From NCBI GenBank assembly GCA_963803295.1, contig CAWDMC010000023.1, positions 1 to 64,000 of the forward strand: DNA of 64,000 nucleotides, given 5' to 3'. The notes below the pieces were generated by a model. That model was not told where the DNA came from. It searched no databases and saw only the letters and a list, made by a program, of their open reading frames with translations. This stretch comes from CAWDMC01 sp963803295. Lineage in GTDB: Bacteria > Acidobacteriota > Terriglobia > UBA7540. The translations under genes and the position numbers were made by a program. Positions 53,019-61,505 of this stretch are shown piece after piece (within the stretch, counting starts at the first letter, position 1; every line of letters starts with the position of its first letter).

Positions 53019-53999
53019 ATGGAATCTAACGTCTCTGTAACAATACCCGTCTATAACGCCGAGGAGTTTCTCGCCGAGGCTTTGCAGAGCGTTCTCGACC
53101 AGACCCACCAAAGCTTTGAGTTGATCGTGGTGGATGATGGCTCGACCGACGGGTCTGCGGAAATCTTGGCGGATTTCGCTCGTCGAGACAAGAGAATTCG
53201 CGTTTGCCGAACCGAAAACCGAGGGGTCTCCGCGGCCGCAAATACTTGCCTGGAACAAGCGAGGAATGACTTAGTGGTACGGCTGGACCCGGATGATTTG
53301 ATGCTTCCAAACCGCCTTGAGCGGCAGGTCTGGTTTATGCAACAGCACCCCGACATTAGCGTTGCCACCAGCTATGCTTGGCTGATCGACCGGAACCGCA
53401 AGCTCCTTGCTGAGGCGAAGCCGACGGTTGATGTCGACCGGGGCATTAGAGAACGCGATCCGCGGCACTTCGTTGCTCTTATACATCCCGCCTGTATTAT
53501 GCGAAAGAAAGATATCCAGGCGGTGGGCGGGTATTCGACGGAGTATCGCATCGGTGACGATCGTGAGTTGTGGGGACGACTTGCGGCTTCGGGCTATCGT
53601 CTTGCTGTACAACCGGAGTTTCTGGTCAAACAACGACTTCACAGATCCAGCGCAACGGGAAGCGGCATACGTCGTTATATACTGGTTTGTGATTTCATCG
53701 ACCAAAACATTCTCCGATTGTTTCAGGGGCAAGCGTATATTTCATTCGAGGCGTTTCTAGGTGACCGGAGAAGGGCTTCAGTTTTCCAGCGCCTTCTGAA
53801 CGGCGCTAATGAAGTTAGCGAGGCGTGTTATAAAGAGGCTACCCGTGACTTTGCCGAGCGGAACTGGTCGCGTTTGTTGATGCATAGCGCATCTGCGATC
53901 TGCTTGAATCCAATGTGGGGATTTCGCATGCTCCAAAGGGTCGCTCATCGGAAGAAATCATGGGATAATTTAGGCCCGGGTAGCTTGTCACGGGAGTGA
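53019..53999 (+). CDS. Glycosyltransferase family 2, intact copy, 326 aa
   Basis: A GT-A fold transferase: VSVTIPVYNAEEFLAEALQS, VLDQTHQSFELIVVDDGSTD, GSAEILADFARRDKRIRVCR, then LDPDDLMLPNRLERQVWFMQ (DxD-like), and the acceptor-side words RIGDDRELWGRLAASGYRLA (E-D/D-R-E-L-W base motif). It is the intact version of the two decayed copies at 50951 and 56667. Cytoplasmic face; likely adds one sugar of the EPS repeat. Start atg 53019; upstream gaggaggcct is a reasonable ribosome site. Confidence 0.9.
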   Translation: MESNVSVTIPVYNAEEFLAEALQSVLDQTHQSFELIVVDDGSTDGSAEILADFARRDKRIRVCRTENRGVSAAANTCLEQARNDLVVRLDPDDLMLPNRLERQVWFMQQHPDISVATSYAWLIDRNRKLLAEAKPTVDVDRGIRERDPRHFVALIHPACIMRKKDIQAVGGYSTEYRIGDDRELWGRLAASGYRLAVQPEFLVKQRLHRSSATGSGIRRYILVCDFIDQNILRLFQGQAYISFEAFLGDRRRASVFQRLLNGANEVSEACYKEATRDFAERNWSRLLMHSASAICLNPMWGFRMLQRVAHRKKSWDNLGPGSLSRE

Positions 54000-54331
54000 T
54001 GTAGTGGCGAACCCTAGGTGCAAAGGAGATGACCCTCCCCGGCTGTCCCAAAGTGGTTGGATAGCAGCCGGTTGCCCGGTCGTTTTCATATCGACGATTC
54101 CATATGGAATCTTGGCCTTATGTCTGCAATTCGGTGTCTCGTCCGTTAGAAACGACTTGTAGCAACCACGGTTTTTCTACTCCCCAACAATTCCCAGTCG
54201 AACCCAGTCGAACAGGATGGCCCCAGTGATTGAACCAGAAGGTTGAGGAGTCTAACACTGCAGCGGCTGAGGGCGAGAGCCTTTCCACTTGGCTTTCTCT
54301 GAAGAGAGTCTTATCGGTCGATCGGTCAACC
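54000..54331. other. Intergenic, unique part before the repeated block
   Basis: About 330 bases with a short tandem word (cccagtcgaa, about 54192-54211). No gene. From about 54332 the sequence is duplicated at 56849. Confidence 0.3.
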
Positions 54332-55503
54332 GAGCTCGCGACTTCCGTTTCGACCTAGTGAATATACCGGGGAACGCCACGCTCGCCCCGCCCTTTGAGT
54401 AAGCCCCATCATTTGAAACTGCCCGCAGACTTTTTGAGCCGAAGCAGCTTCGGAGGGTTGCGGACAATACATGACAAGAAGCAAGCGGCGAACTTGGCGT
54501 TGCTGACCGGGCCGCATCCTTCAACCGAGGCTCCGGATTTTCCAGCCGTTTCACTCGCGTGAATGAATAGTGGTTATCCATGCCTTTTCTATTAACTAAG
54601 GTGCTTGTCGGGCTGCTGGTGGGGATGCTGGTGGGGCTCAGTGGAGTGGGCGGTGGTGTGTTGCTCCTGCCCATTCTCATCTTCGCTCTGGGTGTGCCGC
54701 CGATTATTGCCGTCGGCTCTGATGCGGCCTTCAACGCCATCACCAAGGTAGGCGCGGGTTTCTTTCACTGGCGTCGCGGGACCGTGAACTGGCGGCTCGT
54801 GACTGGGCTGTCTGCAGGCAGTCTACCTGGAGCAGGGATGGGCGTGCTTCTGCTCGGGCACCTGCGGTCTGTTTACGGCAGCGAAGTAAACCACCTCCTG
54901 CGCACGGCGATAGGGGTCCTGCTCGTCTGTGTTACGGTGCTGCTTCTGTCGCAAGGCAGTCTTCAGAAATACCGTGTTTTGCGCCGCCGCCCGGATTTCA
55001 CGCAGATACCTTACCTGGGCATCTTCATCCTCGGGGTCTTTTCGGGATTTCTGGTTGGCATCAGTTCCGTCGGATCGGGCAGTATTATAATGGTACTCCT
55101 GCTGCTGATAGTGCCGCTGCCCCCGGGGACGCTGGTCGGTACAGATATCGTCCATGCCGTCGGTCTTACCGGCTTCACGGCTCTTCTTCACTTACGCCTG
55201 GGAACTGTCGATCCGTCTTTGGTTTTTCCTCTTCTGATAGGATCGATTCCGGGATCGCTCCTTGGCGTGCGGTTCAGTGCCATCCTCCCAGGACAGTGGC
55301 TTAGGCGGGTGCTGTGTTTGATCTTGTTTGCGACCGGCGCGCGGATGCTCTGGGTGTGAAGGACGTAATCCGTTCTGGCGCATGCAAAAGGCGAGAGAAT
55401 TTCGTGCGGCCGCGGGCCCAAAGAACGTTAGATAACCCTCCCGACCGAGACCCAAAGGAGACGCAATCGTGTCTACAGAGTCGATACGGAACGAGAAGAC
55501 TTC
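54332..55503 (+). repeat. Direct repeat, copy 1 (leader + TauE/SafE gene + sulfotransferase start)
   Basis: About 1.17 kb that recurs at 56849-58016, offset 2517 bp. The leader and TauE coding sequence differ by only a few bases; identity continues to about the 11th codon of the sulfotransferase and then falls sharply. The leader includes the hairpin ccgaag-cag-cttcgg (54439-54453). Confidence 0.85.
54580..55359 (+). CDS. TauE/SafE family sulfite/sulfonate exporter (copy 1), 259 aa
   Basis: Eight membrane helices in two related halves: VGLLVGMLVGLSGVGGGVLL with the family glycine motif at the first, and LGIFILGVFSGFLVGISSVG-SGSIIMVLLLL at the second. PPGTLVGTDIVHAVGLTGFT and IPGSLLGVRFSAILP are further landmarks. 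The family exports sulfite, sulfonates or related anions. Only three base differences from copy 2 (57097) were noticed by eye, two changing a residue (Cys/Gly in VxVTVLL, Arg/Cys in VLxRRPDF). It precedes a PAPS-dependent sulfotransferase, so a sulfate/sulfite link is likely. Confidence 0.9.
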   Translation: MPFLLTKVLVGLLVGMLVGLSGVGGGVLLLPILIFALGVPPIIAVGSDAAFNAITKVGAGFFHWRRGTVNWRLVTGLSAGSLPGAGMGVLLLGHLRSVYGSEVNHLLRTAIGVLLVCVTVLLLSQGSLQKYRVLRRRPDFTQIPYLGIFILGVFSGFLVGISSVGSGSIIMVLLLLIVPLPPGTLVGTDIVHAVGLTGFTALLHLRLGTVDPSLVFPLLIGSIPGSLLGVRFSAILPGQWLRRVLCLILFATGARMLWV

Positions 55504-56576
55504 GGATCCCACAGGCGGACCGCTTTTTGTTGTAGGCGTCCCGCGCTCTGGGACCTCCTTGCTCTATTGCCTTGCTCAACCAGCACCCCCAGATCGCGTT
55601 GATGTATGAGGGTAACCTGCCGTTCTTATGGCCTCTTTTCCTGACCCGGGGGGGCAAGTCGCACTGGCTCGAAAGATGGAATTTCTGGAGGGGAGGTGTA
55701 GAACGACATCGAATCGACATCAGCAAAGTACGCCCGGACGTTCCCGACACCAGCACTGCGACTGAGCTGGTTTGTAGGGAGTACGCCCGCCAAAAAGGCG
55801 CTGCTATCTGGGGCGACAAGATCGTGAACTACTATGGCAGCCTGGCTCTCCTGCTCTTTCAGTTCCCGAATGCTCGCTTCGTGGTTGTGTGGCGCGACCC
55901 GGCAGATGTATCTCGGAGTATCATACGAGCTGGCTTTGGCTCTCCGCTTTTGGGCAAAAGGGGGATGGCCCACCGAGCGCTGATGGGCTGCTTCCGGTTG
56001 GGAATTGAGCGCGATCGCCTCTTGCAGCGCGGTGTTCCCGTTCATGATATCTTTTACGAAGACTTGGTACGCAGCCCCACTGACGAGATGGTGAAGATAT
56101 GCGAGTTCTTGCGAATCCCATTCGATTGCAATATGGGGTCCCTTGAGGGTTCCGATCGTTCGGCTATAGGGCCGGGTGAATTTCACGCCTTAGTGAGGAG
56201 TCAAAGTATTGTTTCTTCGAGGAAGCAGCCCGAGGTGCTTCCCGTGAAGCTTAAAACGAAAATCGAAAGATATAAAGTCTTTTGGCGAGAGAAGCACAGC
56301 GATTGGCCGATCTTTCGGCGCTCACAGGAAGGGAGTCTGCGCGTGCCGTCCCTGTTAGAAAGAGTTTACGACCAAGTTATATATCGCTTCCTACGAAGGT
56401 GGGACTCAATCGTTTTCTTTAGCTATTTCATTACACCCCCGGGACTACTAAAGGCGTACCGTGCTTTGAGGAGCGCCCGTCGCGACCCTTGTCTGACATG
56501 GGAGGACTATACTCGCGTGCGCAAAGCAACGACGCATGTACAGATCCCAGTTCGATCGGTCGGAAGGAACTGGTGA
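55469..56576 (+). pseudogene. PAPS-dependent sulfotransferase (copy 1), one-base frameshift
   Basis: gtg 55469 with aaggag upstream gives STESIRNEKTSDPTGGPLFV, then VGVPRSGTSLLY, the 5'-phosphosulfate loop (R-S-G-T-S). The frame breaks at ctattgcc (about 55567): removing one t gives Y-A-L-L-N-Q-H-P-Q and continues as the long frame that ends at 56576 (…NARFVVVWRDPADVSRSIIR…, the 3'-phosphate-binding region). The body differs strongly from copy 2. The enzyme would transfer sulfate from PAPS to a sugar hydroxyl of the EPS. A sequencing error is possible. Confidence 0.8.
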
Positions 56577-56666
56577 GTGAAGATACGACAAGAGCAAGCT
56601 TTAGGCTCGGCCCAAAAATAACTGCGTGTTTTGAACGCGCGGCGGGGGCGGGATGGCCGCAAAAAG

Positions 56667-56850
56667 GAACACTGGTTGCCGAGGCGAAGCCCACGATTGA
56701 TATTGATCGGATTGGGGAAGGTAATTCACATTGCTTGTTGATTTCGCGCAACCTGCCTGTATTATGCGAAAACAACATATAGAGACCGTCGGTGGGTTAT
56801 TCGAGTGAGTATCGTTTTTGCGGAAGATGCTGAGTGGGAACGACTACTGA
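56667..56850 (+). pseudogene. Glycosyltransferase family 2, third decayed copy (fragment)
   Basis: About 180 bases closely match the decayed GT2 copy at 51309-51485 (…ctggttgccgaggcgaagc…, …ggtaattcacattgc…, …cctgtattatgcgaaa…), with deletions and altered frames. It ends at the point where the second TauE repeat begins (56849). It carries no function; it marks a duplication junction. Confidence 0.75.
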
Positions 56851-58016
56851 GTTCGCGATTTCCGTTTCGACCTAGTGAATATACCGGGGAACGCCACGCT
56901 CGCCCCGCCCTTTGAGTAAGCCCCATCATTTGAAACTGCCCGCAGACTTTTTGAGCCGAAGCAGCTTCGGAGGGTTGCGGACAATACATGACAAGAAGCA
57001 AGCGGCGAACTTGGCGTTGCTGACCGGGCCGCATCCTTCAACCGAGGCTCCGGATTTTCCAGCCGTTTCACTCGCGTGAATGAATAGTGGTTATCCATGC
57101 CTTTTCTATTAACTAAGGTGCTTGTCGGGCTGCTGGTGGGGATGCTGGTGGGGCTCAGTGGAGTGGGCGGTGGTGTGTTGCTCCTGCCCATTCTCATCTT
57201 CGCTCTGGGTGTGCCGCCGATTATTGCCGTCGGCTCTGATGCGGCCTTCAACGCCATCACCAAGGTAGGCGCGGGTTTCTTTCACTGGCGTCGCGGGACC
57301 GTGAACTGGCGGCTCGTGACTGGGCTGTCTGCAGGCAGTCTACCTGGAGCAGGGATGGGCGTGCTTCTGCTCGGGCACCTGCGGTCTGTTTACGGCAGCG
57401 AAGTAAACCACCTCCTGCGCACGGCGATAGGGGTCCTGCTCGTCGGTGTTACGGTGCTGCTTCTGTCGCAAGGCAGTCTTCAGAAATACCGTGTTTTGTG
57501 CCGCCGCCCGGATTTCACGCAGATACCTTACCTGGGCATCTTCATCCTCGGGGTCTTTTCGGGATTTCTGGTTGGCATCAGTTCCGTCGGATCGGGCAGT
57601 ATTATAATGGTACTCCTGCTGCTGATAGTGCCGCTGCCCCCGGGGACGCTAGTCGGTACAGATATCGTCCATGCCGTCGGTCTTACCGGCTTCACGGCTC
57701 TTCTTCACTTACGCCTGGGAACTGTCGATCCGTCTTTGGTTTTTCCTCTTCTGATAGGATCGATTCCGGGATCGCTCCTTGGCGTGCGGTTCAGTGCCAT
57801 CCTCCCAGGACAGTGGCTTAGGCGGGTGCTGTGTTTGATCTTGTTTGCGACCGGCGCGCGGATGCTCTGGGTGTGAAGGACGTTCCGTTCTGGCGCATGC
57901 AAAAGGCAGAGAATTTCGGCGGCCGCGGGCCCAAAGAACGTTAGATAACCCTCCCGACCGAGACCCAAAGGAGACGCAATCGTGTCTACAGAGTCGATAC
58001 GGAACGAGAAGACTTC
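56849..58016 (+). repeat. Direct repeat, copy 2 (leader + TauE/SafE gene + sulfotransferase start)
   Basis: Second copy of the block at 54332-55503. After the TauE stop it has small deletions relative to copy 1 (for example gacgttccg for gacgtaatccg), then the sulfotransferase start region matches again to about 58016. Confidence 0.85.
57097..57876 (+). CDS. TauE/SafE family sulfite/sulfonate exporter (copy 2), 259 aa
   Basis: Same length, helices and motifs as copy 1 at 54580, with the differences listed there. The leader is also duplicated, so both copies probably have the same regulation. The nearly identical sequence implies a recent duplication or ongoing gene conversion. It lies 105 bp ahead of an intact sulfotransferase gene. 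Confidence 0.9.
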   Translation: MPFLLTKVLVGLLVGMLVGLSGVGGGVLLLPILIFALGVPPIIAVGSDAAFNAITKVGAGFFHWRRGTVNWRLVTGLSAGSLPGAGMGVLLLGHLRSVYGSEVNHLLRTAIGVLLVGVTVLLLSQGSLQKYRVLCRRPDFTQIPYLGIFILGVFSGFLVGISSVGSGSIIMVLLLLIVPLPPGTLVGTDIVHAVGLTGFTALLHLRLGTVDPSLVFPLLIGSIPGSLLGVRFSAILPGQWLRRVLCLILFATGARMLWV

Positions 58017-59052
58017 CGATCCCCCAGGCGGGCCACTGTTTGTTATTGGCATGTGGCGTTCGGGGACCTCCTTGCTCTACGCCCTGCTGAACAAGCACCC
58101 GCAGATTGCTCTGCTTTACGAGGGAGACCTGTTTCTCTTGAGACCTTTGTTCTGGATCTCCAGATCCGGATCGAGCCGGCTGGCGAGATGGGATCTCCGG
58201 AGCAGCACTCTCGAGCGGCATGGGATCGATGCCGCTCGAATTCCGTTGGGTGTTTCTGGCCTCCGAACCGCCATGGAAAGGGCCTACCAGGAATACGCAC
58301 GACGGAAGGGCGCTCTCATCTGGGGCGAGAAGGCACCGCTGTATTACGATTCTGTTACGCGCCTGGCCCAGGAGTTTCCCGATGCGAGGTTCATTATTAT
58401 CTGGCGCGATCTGGAGGCCATCTGTGGCAGTGTTATTCGCCAGGCGAACCAGGACAGCTTTTTTGGCCAGAGAGGGATAGTACATCGGACGTTGATGGGT
58501 TACAAGGCACTGAAAGTGCAATGCGACCTGCTGGTCAGCCGCGGCGTTCCTGTTCACCAAATTCAGTACGAAACCCTGGTTAAGGATCCTGCCAGCGTGA
58601 TGGCGGACGTCTGCGCATTCGTGGGTGTACCCTTTGTTCCTTCTATGGTCTCTCTGGAAGGTGCGAACCGGTCAGCAATTCCCGAGCTCGCATCACATGC
58701 ATGGGTGAAAGGCGAACGCATCGTGTCGTCGCTCAAGCGCCCGGAGGTTGTTCCCAAAGATCTCAAGAACAAAATCGAACGATACGTGTCCCTGTGGGCG
58801 GAAGAGAGCGGCGGGAGTTGGCCCCCTTCCGTCAACTCGCAGAATCAAGACCACCATGCCAAGCCGGCCTTGCTGGAGAGGGTTCTTGACCGGTTTGCGT
58901 ACAGCTATTTCCGAAGCCTCGATTCTATGAAGTTGGTCATTTGGTGCTTCGCGCCTTTGCGATTCCTGAGAGCCCGCCAGGCATTCAAGAAGCAGCGCTG
59001 GGCGGCTGCCACCGGGGCGAAGGAGCGGCAAACTGCCGGTAAAGCCCAATGA
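57982..59052 (+). CDS. PAPS-dependent sulfotransferase (copy 2), 356 aa
   Basis: gtg 57982 after aaaggagac. PAPS loop FVIGMWRSGTSLLYALLNKH-PQIALLYEGD near residue 18; the 3'-phosphate site DARFIIIWRDLEAICGSVIR near 130-150; further words RGVPVHQIQYETLVKDPASV and PFVPSMVSLEGANRSAIPEL. It matches the Sulfotransfer_3 group acting on carbohydrates. Full length and intact. It is paired with TauE copy 2. The copy-1 enzyme is a diverged paralog, so the two may sulfate different positions. Confidence 0.9.
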   Translation: MSTESIRNEKTSDPPGGPLFVIGMWRSGTSLLYALLNKHPQIALLYEGDLFLLRPLFWISRSGSSRLARWDLRSSTLERHGIDAARIPLGVSGLRTAMERAYQEYARRKGALIWGEKAPLYYDSVTRLAQEFPDARFIIIWRDLEAICGSVIRQANQDSFFGQRGIVHRTLMGYKALKVQCDLLVSRGVPVHQIQYETLVKDPASVMADVCAFVGVPFVPSMVSLEGANRSAIPELASHAWVKGERIVSSLKRPEVVPKDLKNKIERYVSLWAEESGGSWPPSVNSQNQDHHAKPALLERVLDRFAYSYFRSLDSMKLVIWCFAPLRFLRARQAFKKQRWAAATGAKERQTAGKAQ

Positions 59053-59699
59053 ATCTGGTTTGATCTCTCCGCTCTCACTTCCTCGAACCGCATTCAACTC
59101 GGAGCCGTTGAGGCTCCTCTTCCAGCATATTGGCAGCCTGGCGCCCGGGGGGCCTCGCTCACTGTACGTTCACGGTAGGAGCGTAGCAGGGTGCGGAATT
59201 CTTTGAGTAGTAGTGAAGGCCGACGCTGCCACGGTGTGGCTTCTATCGGTCATGCTGGGCGCAAGGAAGCATCTGCTGTTTCTTATTAAGGTTGAAGACA
59301 AACCAGAGCAGATCCCTTCGTTTCGCTCAGGACAAGCTCTTTGCTCCGCTTACTGATGACATCGTCGGGGCTTTTCAGCAGCCTGCCAGATTCCAGTTGA
59401 AATTCGTCCCGACTGCTCGCCGCGGGCCACCGTTGGAGTTCGGCAGCTTTGCTCCGCTTTGCCTTCCCGCCACACCGCGGCGGGGTCGCCCAAGAGGCGG
59501 GGCCTCCAGACGGAGCAGGATGGTCCCAGCAATAAGACGGGTGCCTACGCTGTCGCACTCCAACGTGACGGTCTGACCCATCGGCACCGCAACAGCGGCT
59601 CGCGACCTACGGCCGGGAGGCCATAGGTCGCTGCCTTTACGATTCGCCGGAAGGATCCCCGCGCGCAGCCTCGGCTGGGCACGCCGGCGTGGGCACAAT
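59053..59699. other. Intergenic region with a strong hairpin
   Basis: About 650 bases. A perfect 8-bp stem gcgaccta (59602-59609) with taggtcgc (59624-59631) and an inner ggcc/ggcc pair lies about 70 bp beyond the minus-strand beta-helix stop, in the place of a terminator but without a T-run. The frame at 59292-59576 looks spurious (low-complexity, repeat-like words). Confidence 0.4.
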
Positions 59700-61505
59700 T
59701 CAGTTCGCAGCGTTGAGCGTGACGGCATAGCAGGCGTGCATGCCTTCATTATCGTAAGCCATCACGGCTATCGTGTGGTTCCCATTCGGCCAAACGTGGC
59801 TCCCAAATGGAAAATTAAACGGGCTGGCGTGCTGCGTCTGCCTGAGGTTCCAGTCGACGTAAAACTCAACCTTCGTGATGTTGTCGTCTTTCGCCGTACC
59901 GGTTACGGGCACGATACCTGAAACCGTTGACCCATCGGCGGGAGAGGTGATCGCGACGGTGGGTACACTACCGGTATAGTTCGTGTCGGCTGAGCTGTGT
60001 ACGTCCTGGCCGGCGGCCTGAAATTGCGCAAAGGTAAACCACTTGCTGATCCATGCAAAGGGCTTTCGGCTCAGGTCCGGGAGATGGTAGGTGTTGTAAT
60101 CAAATCGAGTGAGAGTGAAGAAGTTTGGGTCCTGGGCGGGATCGTCTTGTGCGGCCCCCGTCCTCCCCGAGTTACCATCGAACACGACGGTGTTGTGATG
60201 AAAGTAGTTGCCCTTCACAGGATTGTGGCCGGGGCGATTCTGCGTAAGGACGTCGATTCCGTTTCCGCCCTGGGCGGAAACCTCCACCGTGTTGCAGTAG
60301 GCTTCGACGTTCGAAGAGGTAGCGCTTAGCAGGTTGGCCCCATACAGCCAGGACTTTCCATCGGGTTTAGGGTAGCCATTCCTCAGCAGCTTGTTATTGC
60401 GTATCGTCGCGGCGTAGCTAATCTCATGAATGATTCCAACATTCGTGTTGTCTGCCGCAATGTTATTGTCATAGAGGACGTTGTAGTTGTTCAAGTCGGT
60501 ATGGAAGCCATCTCCGATATTGTGGTGTGAGTTGTTGCCCCGTATAACAAGCCCGAGTGTGTTGCAGAGCTTGAGACCACCGCCCTGGTATGAAGAAATA
60601 ACATAACTATAGTTGTTGTAGGCTATTTCATTCCCCTGGATGAGCAGACCGGAAGGAATAGTGTTCGTAAGGCCTCCGCCAATTCCCAGGTTGCCGTTAT
60701 GGTGGATATTGTTGTTAAGAACCTGCCATCCGTAGTTGGGCCGTACTCCATTGCCATGGTTTAAGCGGATTTCATTGTTCTCGACCACCCAATTGATACC
60801 CTTGTTTGTGGAACCGTCTCCCGTCCCGGTGCCTGCGACGGCGCCCATCAAGAGCGGTGTAGCAAACTTTTCCACGATCAAGCCTTGAATCGTGACCTTG
60901 TTGGCCGGACCGGGCGCGAACGCCGAAGGCGTCACACTAGTCTCCACCTTATGGCCGGCGGGATTGTCATACAAGCATATGGAATCGTTGGCGTAATCGA
61001 AGAACCATGTACCGGGGCCGAGGCTCGATAACGTGTCCACATGGACCAGTGGCACATCGTCAACATAGAGGTCTTCCGGGCGGTTGCAGCGGGGATAACC
61101 GGCCTGGCACCAGGTGCTGGGTTCGGTGACTTGGCCCTGCTGTGTCTGGCCGGTGACGTAATAGTCTGAACTGGTGCTTTTGAAAGAGGTCAGCAGCCTG
61201 GCGCCGCTCAGAATGGCTCCCGGTTGGCCGCTGAAGACGTCGCCCTTCTTGGCGGAGATTGGCGTTTGCAGGCGATACAAGCCCGCATGGATAACGAAAG
61301 TCGTGCCCTCTGGATTAGTGCTGACCACGTTCGGAATATTCGCCCCAGGGTAGATGTCCACGGTCGCCGCCCGCAGGTTACTACTCTCAAGGTGCAGGCC
61401 CGCCATCAACAAGAACAAAACCACCACGAGGGCTCCCCTCGCCGTCCTTGGCGATCTTTTCAGGTCTTGATTGCTTGCGTCATTTGAACTGTGTTGTAGT
61501 ATCAC
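59700..61505 (-). CDS. Secreted right-handed beta-helix protein with C-terminal Ig-like domain (copy 1)
   Basis: gtg 61505 has ggaagag upstream; longer in-frame starts at 61553 and 61604 are possible. A membrane or signal helix lies at about 24-41 (GALVVVLFLLMAGLHL). The beta-helix has PbH1-type repeats with Asn/His ladders: NWVVENNEIRLNHGNG, WQVLNNNIHHNGNLGIGG, LGLVIRGNNSHHNIGDGFHT, YNVLYDNNIAADNTNVGIIH-EISYAATIRNNKLLRNG. The C-terminal domain (VAITSPADGSTVSGIVPVTG, then TKVEFYVDWNLRQTQHASPF) is a bacterial Ig-like fold. It resembles exported polysaccharide-modifying enzymes. Substrate unknown. Confidence 0.85.
   Translation of the reverse strand: MILQHSSNDASNQDLKRSPRTARGALVVVLFLLMAGLHLESSNLRAATVDIYPGANIPNVVSTNPEGTTFVIHAGLYRLQTPISAKKGDVFSGQPGAILSGARLLTSFKSTSSDYYVTGQTQQGQVTEPSTWCQAGYPRCNRPEDLYVDDVPLVHVDTLSSLGPGTWFFDYANDSICLYDNPAGHKVETSVTPSAFAPGPANKVTIQGLIVEKFATPLLMGAVAGTGTGDGSTNKGINWVVENNEIRLNHGNGVRPNYGWQVLNNNIHHNGNLGIGGGLTNTIPSGLLIQGNEIAYNNYSYVISSYQGGGLKLCNTLGLVIRGNNSHHNIGDGFHTDLNNYNVLYDNNIAADNTNVGIIHEISYAATIRNNKLLRNGYPKPDGKSWLYGANLLSATSSNVEAYCNTVEVSAQGGNGIDVLTQNRPGHNPVKGNYFHHNTVVFDGNSGRTGAAQDDPAQDPNFFTLTRFDYNTYHLPDLSRKPFAWISKWFTFAQFQAAGQDVHSSADTNYTGSVPTVAITSPADGSTVSGIVPVTGTAKDDNITKVEFYVDWNLRQTQHASPFNFPFGSHVWPNGNHTIAVMAYDNEGMHACYAVTLNAAN

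Noticed and set aside
54252..54746. Minus-strand frame over the repeated leader and the TauE start
   Set aside because: Low-complexity Ser/Thr/Pro/Arg translation, antisense to a clear membrane protein; its duplication only reflects the DNA repeat.
59292..59576. A 94-codon plus-strand frame near the last hairpin
   Set aside because: Arg/Pro/Ser-rich translation with repeat-like words; no start signal or family-like content.
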